Origin: Myxococcales bacterium
GTDB taxonomy: Bacteria; Myxococcota_A; Polyangia; Haliangiales; Haliangiaceae
Assembly (NCBI GenBank): GCA_028287115.1
Contig: JAQBQF010000046.1
Location: 1 to 51,716 of the forward strand
Length of the DNA stretch: 51,716 bases
Direction: 5' to 3'
The notes under the pieces are model-generated. The model was not told the DNA's origin and did no database searches. It saw only the letters and a program-made list of their open reading frames with translations. Shown here piece by piece: positions 44,810 through 51,716 of this stretch (within the stretch, counting starts at the first letter, position 1; each line of letters begins with the position of its first letter). The position numbers were made by a program, and so were the translations under genes.

Positions 44810-47296
44810 ATGCGCATCGTGATCGCACTCCTCGTGTTGTCTACCGGAATCGCCGAGGCCGCGCCGGTCGCGACGCTCGCGGCCGACCTCGACGGTGACG
44901 GCGTCGCGGATCGCGCCGATCTCGATCCGAGTGGCGCGCTCCGCATCGAGGGCAAGGCCGCCGGATCGGTGAAGATCGAAGGCTCGCTCGTGCACGCGAG
45001 CATGACGGGTGCGTCGGTGGGCGGCACGCCGACGATCGCGGTCGCTACCTCGAACGAAGCGATCATCGTCGAGCGAGACGCGCATGGCTGGCAAGTCGTC
45101 GCACGCGCGCCGATCGGCGGCGTCGGCCTCGATCAGGACTATGGTTTTGCGGTCGAAGCGACACCCGACGGCGTGTATCGCTATCAGACGCGCGCCGGAT
45201 ATCACCGATGCGATGGCAAGCCGGCTTATCTGTTCGCCGAGAAGCTCGACGGCAGTCGGTTTCGCAGGGTAGCCCGGATTCCGACGAACATGCCCGCGAA
45301 CGCGCCGGTGATCGCCGCGCATCGCGATGCGTCGGGCGCGCCAACGCCGATGCTGTATCAAGCCCGCACGGCCTCGCTGCAGGTCGGGGTTGCCGATGCA
45401 GGCGGGCTGGGCATTCCCAAGGAGCTCGATGATGGCCGCGCCGACACGATGTGGCGCGAAGAGCTCGTCAAGAGCGACGGCGAGGGCCAGTTCTTCACCT
45501 ACGAGCCGCGCTCGACGATGGTCGAGGCGACGCAGATCCGGATCGTCGCGGGTGATCCGCAGAAGTCCAATCGGCCGCGGCGCCTCGGCGTCGTCGCAGC
45601 ACATGGGGCCTGGCATGTCGAGCTGCCGGATGCGGCGACCGACCCCGCCGGAACCGCGTACATCGCCGACCTGCCGGCGCCGATCGCCGGCTGCATCTCG
45701 ATTGTTCTCGAGAGCACCTACGGTGCGCCCACCGGCACGACGGCGATCGGCGAGCTCGAAGTGTTCGCCAGAGACGAGCGCACGGGCGGCGGCGAAGCGC
45801 TGCTCGCTCACCTGATCGCCGAGGACAAGACGGCTGCGCAGAGCGTTGGTGCCGAGCTCGCGCGCCATCCGGCGGCCGCTGCCACCGCGATCGATGGAGA
45901 GCTCGCGAAGACCGTCGATCTCGACGCGCGAGGCCGGCTCGTTCATGCGCTGCTCCAGATCCACGATCCGGCAGCCGGTCCGATCCTCGGTCGGATCGCG
46001 ATGCAGGACTTGATCGGCGAACGCGACCTGCTCGACGTGATCGAAGCGCTGGGTGCGCTCGGTGAAGTCCAGCAGCTCCACGATCTCGCACTCAAGACCG
46101 AGCTGCCGATCGCGACACGAATCGCGGCGGTCCACGCGATCAAGACCGCGAACGAACCTCAGCGCGCCTTGCTCGTCGATCTCGCCGGCAGCGGATCGCG
46201 CGAGCTACGTCACGCGGTGATCGAGGTGCTGTCCGGAGTTCCCGTCCCTGCCCTCGCACAAGCCGCGCACGCACAGTCGACGCCGAGCGCCGCGGGAGAC
46301 CTGTGGCGAGCCGTCACGCGGCGCGCACGGACGGTCCCCGACGAGCGTGCAGCGGCCCTCGCCGCGATCACGGCCGCACTATCGACCGCAACGGACTACG
46401 AACACCGCTATCGGCTGGTCGACGGCATCGCGGCCATCGGCGACGCGCACGCGCTCCAGACGCTCGCAGCGATGCTCCACGGAATGGCGCCGAGCGCGGA
46501 GACGTCGGCGTACAAGCAAGTCGCCGCGGGAGCGATCGCGCTGTCGCCTCGCCCCGAGGCACTCGACTTGGTCGTCACGCTCGCCCGCGATCCCGATCCC
46601 GGTGTCCGCCTGGCGGCCCTCGCCGCGATCGCAGGCGCCGAAGCCGGAACCGCCGGGCCGTGGCATGCGCCCGATGGTCCGGACGGAATCGATCGCGTGA
46701 TCATGACGCTGCTCGCGACCGATACGTGGCCCGAGGTCAGGCGCCGCTCGGCGCAGACGCTCGGCACGCGTTGCGAGCGGATCGGACCGGCACGCGGTCT
46801 CGCGGATGCCGTCGAGCGCGATCACGACGTCGGCGTACGAGGTGATGCGCTCACCGCCCTCGTGCAGTGTCACGCAGCAGGCATCGCCGAGCTGCTCGCG
46901 CGCACGTGGGACGACTCCAAGGCACCGATCGAGCTCCGCCAGCGCGCGGTCGATCTCTCGGTCGCCCTCGGCGATCGCGGCCTCGCGACGAAGCTCGTCG
47001 GCAAGTTCACCGGCTGGCGCGGCGCATCGATGACGAGCACCGAAGCACTCGCCCTCGTCCAGAACGCGGCGTACGCGATCGGCCGGCTCGCACCGGCAGG
47101 CGCAGCGGACGCGCTACTCGATGCGCTGGACGACTCCGCGTTTCCGGAGATCGTCGGCGCCGCCGCAACCTCGCTCGGGCTGCTCGGTCCCTCCTGCCCT
47201 GCCGCCGCCAAGTCAAAGCTCAAGGTGCTCCGCGCGAGCGAAGAGAATCAGATCGCCGTCGCGGCGAAGCGCGCCTACGCGCAGTGCGGCAAGTAG
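44810..47296 (+). CDS. Secreted HEAT-repeat protein
   Basis: 828 aa with a signal peptide (MRIVIALLVLSTGIAEAAP). Just after it lies a calcium-loop-like segment, DLDGDGVADRADLD (residues about 24-37), as in secreted proteins with FG-GAP/EF-hand loops. Residues about 40-340 are beta-rich and may form a carbohydrate-type or discoidin-like fold (ELDDGRADTMWREE, EATQIRIVAGDPQ, GELEVFARDE). From about 350 on, Ala/Leu/Asp-rich helical repeats of 30-40 residues appear (DPDPGVRLAALAAIAGAEA; DHDVGVRGDALTALVQC), typical HEAT repeats. Function unknown; a surface scaffold is plausible. ATG 44810 is preferred, because the longer frame from 44696 hides the signal peptide. Confidence 0.82.
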   Translation: MRIVIALLVLSTGIAEAAPVATLAADLDGDGVADRADLDPSGALRIEGKAAGSVKIEGSLVHASMTGASVGGTPTIAVATSNEAIIVERDAHGWQVVARAPIGGVGLDQDYGFAVEATPDGVYRYQTRAGYHRCDGKPAYLFAEKLDGSRFRRVARIPTNMPANAPVIAAHRDASGAPTPMLYQARTASLQVGVADAGGLGIPKELDDGRADTMWREELVKSDGEGQFFTYEPRSTMVEATQIRIVAGDPQKSNRPRRLGVVAAHGAWHVELPDAATDPAGTAYIADLPAPIAGCISIVLESTYGAPTGTTAIGELEVFARDERTGGGEALLAHLIAEDKTAAQSVGAELARHPAAAATAIDGELAKTVDLDARGRLVHALLQIHDPAAGPILGRIAMQDLIGERDLLDVIEALGALGEVQQLHDLALKTELPIATRIAAVHAIKTANEPQRALLVDLAGSGSRELRHAVIEVLSGVPVPALAQAAHAQSTPSAAGDLWRAVTRRARTVPDERAAALAAITAALSTATDYEHRYRLVDGIAAIGDAHALQTLAAMLHGMAPSAETSAYKQVAAGAIALSPRPEALDLVVTLARDPDPGVRLAALAAIAGAEAGTAGPWHAPDGPDGIDRVIMTLLATDTWPEVRRRSAQTLGTRCERIGPARGLADAVERDHDVGVRGDALTALVQCHAAGIAELLARTWDDSKAPIELRQRAVDLSVALGDRGLATKLVGKFTGWRGASMTSTEALALVQNAAYAIGRLAPAGAADALLDALDDSAFPEIVGAAATSLGLLGPSCPAAAKSKLKVLRASEENQIAVAAKRAYAQCGK

Positions 47297-47566
47297 ACCG
47301 AGTCGTCGCGCGAATGCCGCTGTAGGATCGTGACCTGCGGCTCTGGAGTTGCGGCAGCAGGGTGCAGATCAGCGGCTGCCCGATAGCGCGGCGGCGACCG
47401 GCCGTCGGCGACAGTCGGGGCTCCTCCGGGCGAGAACGCGCGGCTGGCTTGTGGATTCTGTGACCTGCGCATCCGTCGGTTCCGGAATCTGTGCGCGCAG
47501 CTCACAGACTCCACGAAGCCCTGGCCCACGCGCCCGCGCTCCGGTCCCGGAGCAAATCTTTGATTT

Positions 47567-47593
47567 GTAAGGCCTCGCCGTGACCCGTCATGA
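47567..47593. repeat. IS66 left terminal inverted repeat
   Basis: 27 bp starting GTAAGGCCTCGCCGTGACCC; it matches the inverted right end at 25 of 27 positions. Confidence 0.93.
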
Positions 47594-47625
47594 CGAGACA
47601 CGAACTTGGTGCTGGCCTCGATGGA

Positions 47626-48015
47626 ATGACAATCATCGACGAAGGCAAGCAGCTACGAACCGAAGTCTCGAAACTCAGGCCCGACAAGCGCCGCCGCTAC
47701 GGCGAAGATCTACGACGACGACTTCTTGATTGGGTAGGGCGCGCCGTTGCCGCCGGAATGTACGAATCCGACTGCTCGAAAATGCTCGGCGTGAAGACGT
47801 GGCGGTTCACGATGTGGCGGCAGCTCAAGGATCGGCCGGCGAAAGTAGAGCCCACTCGACCACGAAAAGCAGACCCCGAATCGTTGGCTCTAGTTCCGAT
47901 CGCTGTGGCGCAGCTGCCGATGCCGTCCGGACTCGCGCTCGTCACGCCGTCGGGCTACCGCATCGAGGGCTTGGCGCTGGACCACGTCGTTGCGTTGCTC
48001 CGGGAGCTCGCGTGA
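47626..48015 (+). CDS. tnpA: IS66 accessory protein TnpA
   Basis: About 129 aa. A Lys/Arg-rich helical DNA-binding region (RPDKRRRYGEDLRRRLLDWVGRA) is followed by a helix-turn-helix-like segment (MYESDCSKMLGVKTWRFTMW), as in IS66 TnpA. The C-terminus ends GLALDHVVALLRELA, the usual family end. ATG 47626 is preferred over ATG 47590 because the latter lies inside the terminal repeat. Its stop overlaps the tnpB start (GTGA). TnpA is required, with TnpB, for transposition of characterised members, though its exact role is unsettled. Confidence 0.85.
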   Translation: MTIIDEGKQLRTEVSKLRPDKRRRYGEDLRRRLLDWVGRAVAAGMYESDCSKMLGVKTWRFTMWRQLKDRPAKVEPTRPRKADPESLALVPIAVAQLPMPSGLALVTPSGYRIEGLALDHVVALLRELA

Positions 48016-48389
48016 TCCTCACGCCAAATGCTTCGCGTCGAGTATTTGGTTATCCAGCAGCGGTGGACTTGCGAAAGGGCTACGACGGCTTGTTCGGGCT
48101 CGTCGAGCAAGGACTCCGTCAGGACCCGATGTGCGGCGACCTCTATCTGTTCGTCAACGAGTCGAGGAAGCTTTGTAAGATCCTGCTCTGGGACGGCAGT
48201 GGTCTCTGCATCTTCCAGAAGCGTCTGACGCTCGGCACGTTCGCTGCGCTATGGCGCGACGATGGCAAGGTCGTACAGTTGACCCAGCAGGAGCTCGCAT
48301 TGTTCATCGAGGGATCGTCGTTCTTCGCGCGTCGACCGGCTGTGCAGATCGCGAATCAGAAAACAGTTGTTTCGGATCGCGCGATATGA
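48012..48389 (+). CDS. tnpB: IS66 accessory protein TnpB
   Basis: 125 aa, beginning at GTG 48012, which overlaps the tnpA stop. Family hallmarks: DLRKGYDGLFGLV near the N-terminus (usual form DMRKGIDGLAALV), LYLFVNESRKLCKILLWDGSGL (usual FRGRRGDLIKVLWWDGQGL), then FQKRLTLGTFAAL. This is not the IS605-type TnpB nuclease despite the name. The cysteines and shortened arginine stretch show a diverged branch. 12 nt before tnpC. Confidence 0.93.
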   Translation: MILTPNASRRVFGYPAAVDLRKGYDGLFGLVEQGLRQDPMCGDLYLFVNESRKLCKILLWDGSGLCIFQKRLTLGTFAALWRDDGKVVQLTQQELALFIEGSSFFARRPAVQIANQKTVVSDRAI

Positions 48390-48401
48390 TCTAAACGAAT
48401 C

Positions 48402-49853
48402 GTGGTCGATCTCGATCGCGAGCAGGACGTCGAAGAGCTGCGGCGCATCGCGCACGCGCTCGAAGCTCAGAATCGGATCTTGCTCGAGGTCATCGCTCGT
48501 AAGAGCAAAGAGATAGACCGGCTTCGAGGTAGCACCGGAGACATCCAGCTCACGCTGAAGATGCTCGAGGAGCTCAACGCCAAAACGAAGGCGGCCGACG
48601 AGGCACTCGCGAAAGCAGAAGCCAAGCAGCGAGACAAGTCCGACCGCAAGCCGCGCTCGAAGACCGGGCCAACCGAGCAGCCGAACCTACCGATCATCGA
48701 ACAAGAGTTTGTGCTCGATGAAGCGGATCGTACGTGCCCGAGCTGCGGTGGCGGCCTTGCTGTCATGAAGGGGCAGTTCGATGAATCGGAGATGATCGAC
48801 GTCAGCTACCGGGTGATCAAGGTCAAGCAGCAGAAGTATGTGTGTCGTTGCGGCAGCTGTGTCGAGACCGCACCTGGTCCTGCACGAGCGCTCGTCGGGA
48901 GTCGTTACTCCCTCGCGTTCGCGATCAAGGTGATCCTCGACAAGTGGCTCGATCACATTCCGCTCGAGCGACAGGTCCGAATCCTCGAGCGGCATGGCCT
49001 CGTCGTCACGTCCCAGACACTCTGGGATCTCGCGTATGCCGTCGCGCAACGGCTCTCGGTCGTCGATGCCGCGCTCGGAAGGTATGTCCTCGAGCAACCG
49101 GTGATCGGCCTTGATCAAACAGGCTGGCCACGACTGGAGCACGACGCGTCCAAGCCGTGGCAAATGTGGGCGCTGACGGCGCCGGGCGTGGTGGTGCATC
49201 GAATACGTGACGACAAAAGCGCCGCGACATTCGGAGCGCTCGTCGGTAACTACCGCGGGGTGATCGTCGCCGACGCGCTCAGCACGCATGAAGCTGGAGC
49301 TTGCGCGAGTCCGGGGATTTCGCTCGCAGGCTGTTGGGCACACGTCTATCGCCGATTTGTCGAAGTCGAGCCGGATCACCCTGATGCGCAACGCGCACTC
49401 GCGTGGATCGGTGCGCTTTACGAGATCGATCGCGAGGCTGGCGACGATCTGTCTCGCATAGCCGAAGCTCGTCGATCCAAAGCGCCGCCACTGCTCGACG
49501 AGCTCAAGACCTGGTTATGGTCCCAGGCCGAGCTGACCGCGATCTCGATCGGCAAAGCCGCTGCGTATACGCTCGGGATTTGGGAGCGGCTCACTCTCTT
49601 CGTCGATGACGCGCGCATCCCGCTCGACAACAACGCCACCGAGCGTGCGATCCGCGGCCCGGTCGTCGGCCGGAAGAATCATTACGGATCGAAGTCGAGG
49701 CGGGGCACCGAAGTCGCGTCGACGCTGTATTCGATCCTCGAAACCTGCAAGCTCCACGATGTCGACCCGGCCGCGTACCTACTCGAAGCAGTAACGCACG
49801 CCGAGCGTAGCGAGCTACTGCTGCCGTGGGACTTCGCTGCGCAAGCGAAATAG
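48402..49853 (+). CDS. tnpC: IS66-family transposase (TnpC)
   Basis: DDE transposase of 483 aa. Order: N-terminal leucine-zipper-like coiled coil (about 8-75); a zinc-finger-like region with CPSCGGG and CRCGSC (about 108-150); helical region GSRYSLAFAIKVILDKWLDHIPLERQ; then the catalytic core with IGLDQTGWP (first Asp), GVIVADALSTHEA (second Asp) and IPLDNNATERAIRGPVVGRKNH (Glu), the IS66 C-terminal signature. Start GTG 48402. All three acidic residues are present, so it looks functional. Confidence 0.95.
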   Translation: MVDLDREQDVEELRRIAHALEAQNRILLEVIARKSKEIDRLRGSTGDIQLTLKMLEELNAKTKAADEALAKAEAKQRDKSDRKPRSKTGPTEQPNLPIIEQEFVLDEADRTCPSCGGGLAVMKGQFDESEMIDVSYRVIKVKQQKYVCRCGSCVETAPGPARALVGSRYSLAFAIKVILDKWLDHIPLERQVRILERHGLVVTSQTLWDLAYAVAQRLSVVDAALGRYVLEQPVIGLDQTGWPRLEHDASKPWQMWALTAPGVVVHRIRDDKSAATFGALVGNYRGVIVADALSTHEAGACASPGISLAGCWAHVYRRFVEVEPDHPDAQRALAWIGALYEIDREAGDDLSRIAEARRSKAPPLLDELKTWLWSQAELTAISIGKAAAYTLGIWERLTLFVDDARIPLDNNATERAIRGPVVGRKNHYGSKSRRGTEVASTLYSILETCKLHDVDPAAYLLEAVTHAERSELLLPWDFAAQAK

Positions 49854-49885
49854 CCGAGCGCGCCTAGCTCAACCCCTCGCAGAAA

Positions 49886-49912
49886 TCACGACGGGTCGCG
49901 GCGAGGCCTTAC
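49886..49912. repeat. IS66 right terminal inverted repeat
   Basis: Inverted copy of the left 27-bp end; reads CGCGGCGAGGCCTTAC at its outer side. Confidence 0.93.
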
Positions 49913-50090
49913 TTTTGATCTGCGAGGAGCGTGCGAGCGAGGGCCAGCGGTTGTGGGCGGCGACCGAGGAGGCCTGTGAGCTACGCCGCATGCTGGTGCT
50001 GGCCTGTCACGTCGGCGTTGGTCACAGGCCGTGTCGCCGTCCACAGCCGTGCCGAGCGTTCTATTCGGTGGGTGGAGGTCGGCTGGCCGC

Positions 50091-50110
50091 ATCGGATCGG
50101 ATCGGATCGG
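50091..50110. repeat. Four tandem ATCGG units
   Basis: ATCGG is repeated exactly four times, 87 bp upstream of the RAYT-like start at 50197. A short simple repeat of this kind could vary in copy number by slippage; no function is evident. Confidence 0.7.
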
Positions 50111-50196
50111 TCCTTTCTTCTAACGCGTGTCGGGTTGCGGCTGCGCACGCGATATGGGTTCGAATGTCAGAGCGACATGTTAGTGCCCTAATCAAG

Positions 50197-50919
50197 ATGA
50201 CACGCACGCGTGAGGAGAAAGCCGCCGACAAGGACACCAAGTCGAAATGGGGCGGCGCTCGGCCGGGCGCGGGTCGAAAGAGGTCAGGGAAGCGTCACGA
50301 CGCTCCGCATCGTGTGCGGCCTCACCTCGCGATCACGAACCCGGTACATGTCGTGTTGCGCGTGAAGAAGGATCTACCGCGACTGCGACGACTCGATACG
50401 TACACCGCGATCCGGCGCGTGCTGACCCGCTGCTTGGGCAAGGATGACTTCCGCGTCGTTCATCTCTCCATCCAGGGCACGCACATTCATTTCCTGATCG
50501 AAGCGACCGGCGAGAGTGCGCTCACTCACGGCATGCAGAGTTTGGCGATTCGCGCAGCACGCGAGCTCAACAAGGAGCTCGGGCGTACGGGCAAGGTCTT
50601 CGAGTTCCGGTATCACGCAACGCAGATCCAGACGTCGCGTCACGCTCGCCATGCGCTGGCATATGTGTTGAACAACTGGCGCCGGCATCGCGAAGATGTT
50701 GTCTCCGTCCGCACGATGCGCGCGGCAATCGATCCGTACTCGAGTGGTGTTGCGTTCCGCGGCTGGGTTGGTTCACCGGTGTACGCAATTCCAAAGGGCT
50801 ACGATCCTCTGCCTGTTTCGCACGCGCGCACGTGGCTTCTGACCGTCGGGTGGAAACAACACGGTGCGATCGACACGTTCGAGGTGCCCGGACCGATCCG
50901 AGTTGCTCCTCGTTGGTAA
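50197..50919 (+). CDS. Y1 (HUH) single-domain transposase, REP-associated type
   Basis: 240 aa, of the Y1/IS200-like superfamily that includes RAYTs, domesticated enzymes that nick ssDNA at REP-type palindromes. Seen: N-terminal basic tail with KWGGARPGAGRKRSG, a strand (PHLAITNPVHVVLRV), the HUH motif at H96-I-H98 (THIHFLIEA), RAARELNKELGRTG, and the catalytic Tyr156 in ALAYVLNNWRRH. The C-terminal segment AIDPYSSGVAFRGW is shared by proteobacterial and myxobacterial relatives. ATG 50197 is chosen; ATG 50164 is possible. Near the IS66 element but with no terminal repeats of its own that I can see. A link with the window's inverted octamer elements is inference. Confidence 0.85.
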   Translation: MTRTREEKAADKDTKSKWGGARPGAGRKRSGKRHDAPHRVRPHLAITNPVHVVLRVKKDLPRLRRLDTYTAIRRVLTRCLGKDDFRVVHLSIQGTHIHFLIEATGESALTHGMQSLAIRAARELNKELGRTGKVFEFRYHATQIQTSRHARHALAYVLNNWRRHREDVVSVRTMRAAIDPYSSGVAFRGWVGSPVYAIPKGYDPLPVSHARTWLLTVGWKQHGAIDTFEVPGPIRVAPRW

Positions 50920-51133
50920 TCATCACCGCCCGCCTGCTGATCAACGCCACGTGGCAGTCGACATCGCTCGCCAGCGAATCGAACTCCGAGCGGCACGGCA
51001 AGGCACGCGCGCGCGAGCTGGCATGCGTCCTTCTCCGGACGGTTACAGATTGCGCGCCATCGCGGATCCCATGATTCCCGTCGGACGCGCACGGGCTCGC
51101 CCGTGGTGATCGAGTCCGTAGGGTCGAGGCTCG

Positions 51134-51716
51134 CTAGGGCGGCGGGGCTTCGCTCTGGACGAGCACGGCCGCGTCGTGGCCGACCTCGGTGACGAGCAAG
51201 AACCGTTGCTCTGTGCCGCCCTGATCGGGCGCCGCCGTCAATACGCGACGCAACGGGCCGATCGTTTGCGCGATCTGCGCGCCCGCGAGGTTCGCCTTGA
51301 ACGTGACGAGCGGCTCTTTGGATCGGAATGGTGGAGTCCGCGATGTAACGAGCCACAGGGTGTAGCTACCTCCCGGAACAAGGCCGGTGGCAGCGATCTG
51401 CAACAGATCGAGCGGACCGAGCGCGTTCACCGATACCGTCGCACTCGCGGCGCTCGTCGGCTCGAGCGCGGCGAGCCTCAGGTGCGAGACTTGGCCGGCC
51501 TCGCCCAGCGGCAGCAAGTTGTCGGTCCCAGGTCCGCTCGGGACGGCATCGGGCACGTAGACCAGCGCCTGCGGCTGCTGGCCAACTGCGACCGTCGCGA
51601 TCACCTTGTTCGTGCTCGTATCGATCGCGGAGACCGCATCCTGATTCTCGAGGCCGACGTAAACGTGCTTCTCGTCTCCGGACGTCCACACGCCGTGTGG
51701 AAGATCGCCGGTCGGA
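51134..51716 (-). CDS. YVTN/YncE-like beta-propeller protein, N-terminus cut by window edge
   Basis: The frame continues past the window end; the visible 193 codons are the C-terminal part. The beginning PTGDLPHGVWTSGDEKHVYVG and DAVSAIDTSTNKVIATVAVGQ are classic YVTN propeller repeats, with VGQQPQALVYVPDAVPSGPG after them. The last about 110 residues (beta-rich, SYTLWLVTSRTPPF, ending VQSEAPPP) do not look like propeller and may be a separate carbohydrate- or sensor-type domain. The internal GTG at 51691 is not a true start. It is likely secreted. It converges on the RAYT gene across a 214-bp gap that shows no gene. Confidence 0.8.
   Translation of the reverse strand, partial: PTGDLPHGVWTSGDEKHVYVGLENQDAVSAIDTSTNKVIATVAVGQQPQALVYVPDAVPSGPGTDNLLPLGEAGQVSHLRLAALEPTSAASATVSVNALGPLDLLQIAATGLVPGGSYTLWLVTSRTPPFRSKEPLVTFKANLAGAQIAQTIGPLRRVLTAAPDQGGTEQRFLLVTEVGHDAAVLVQSEAPPP

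Larger units (their letters stand above)
47567..49912 (+). mobile_element. IS66-family insertion sequence, complete
   Basis: 2346 bp bounded by 27-bp terminal inverted repeats beginning GTAAGGCCTCGCCG (left 47567-47593, right 49886-49912; two mismatches). The GTAAG ends and the three-gene order tnpA-tnpB-tnpC with overlapping reading frames are IS66 hallmarks. All three frames are open, so it may be active. The 8-bp left flank TTTGATTT and the right flank, read from one base past the end (TTTGATCT), differ by one base, a probable target duplication with a mutation or a one-base end ambiguity. Confidence 0.93.

Noticed and set aside
47349..47570. A 73-aa plus-strand frame ending in the IS66 left end, as a gene broken by the insertion.
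   Set aside because: Joining across the empty site gives only a short tail (to about residue 95) with no family features; coding potential is weak.
50150..50180. A T-loop-like GGTTCGAAT that could belong to a tRNA.
   Set aside because: The flanking bases do not form a T-arm, and no anticodon or acceptor stem is present.

Overview
The window is high-GC chromosomal DNA with dense, mostly minus-strand housekeeping genes. I infer a myxobacterium-like member of Myxococcota (the former Deltaproteobacteria). The signs are many small secreted lipoproteins, FHA and PilZ signalling proteins, TPR and HEAT repeat proteins, periplasmic di-haem proteins, and the gene orders queA-tgt-yajC-secD-secF-recJ and rimP-nusA-ylxR-infB-ylxP-rbfA-nrnA-truB-rpsO-pnp-dut. 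No rRNA, tRNA or CRISPR array was found.

Layout. 1-3497: a LolC/LolE-type lipoprotein-release permease, cut by the window edge, directly downstream of lysS. 3550-6097 (+): a thioredoxin/TPR lipoprotein and a VKOR-DsbA fusion, probably an envelope disulfide-bond module. 6191-8772 (-): a di-haem beta-propeller lipoprotein coupled to a small secreted protein. 8837-21103 (-): prfB with its programmed +1 frameshift, purF, purL, purC, purB, a small anchored protein and dut, with an FHA protein and two small membrane proteins between. 21469-34755 (-): the transcription/translation operon (rimP to pnp), interrupted by a di-haem lipoprotein between nrnA and truB and by a plus-strand unknown gene between rpsO and pnp. 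34936-36943: a nitrilase-family amidase, a PilZ protein and a small membrane protein. 36953-44608 (-): recJ, secF, secD, yajC, tgt and queA. 44810-47296 (+): a secreted HEAT-repeat protein. 47567-49912: an intact-looking IS66 element (tnpA, tnpB, tnpC) with 27-bp terminal inverted repeats. 50197-50919 (+): a Y1/HUH transposase of the RAYT-like type. 51134-51716 (-): a YVTN/YncE-like propeller protein, cut by the window edge.

The most interesting structure is non-coding. Five intergenic regions (about 4933-5016, 17493-17725, 21298-21432, 28811-28949 and 36370-36546) each carry two inverted arms built from GC-rich octamers of the type CGCCAAGG/CGCCGAGG, about 50-165 bp apart. Two loci are perfect inverted repeats over 18 and 26 bp. 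All four gaps longer than 300 bp hold one of these elements, and several sit inside otherwise tightly packed operons. A RAYT-like single-domain HUH transposase, a type known to be associated with REP palindromes, lies in the same window. A dispersed palindromic element family possibly served by such an enzyme is my main hypothesis. Other second-look items are two tandem 38-bp palindromic units beside rpsO, a structured leader with an intrinsic terminator before rimP-nusA, and the unusual architecture of the LolC-like permease.
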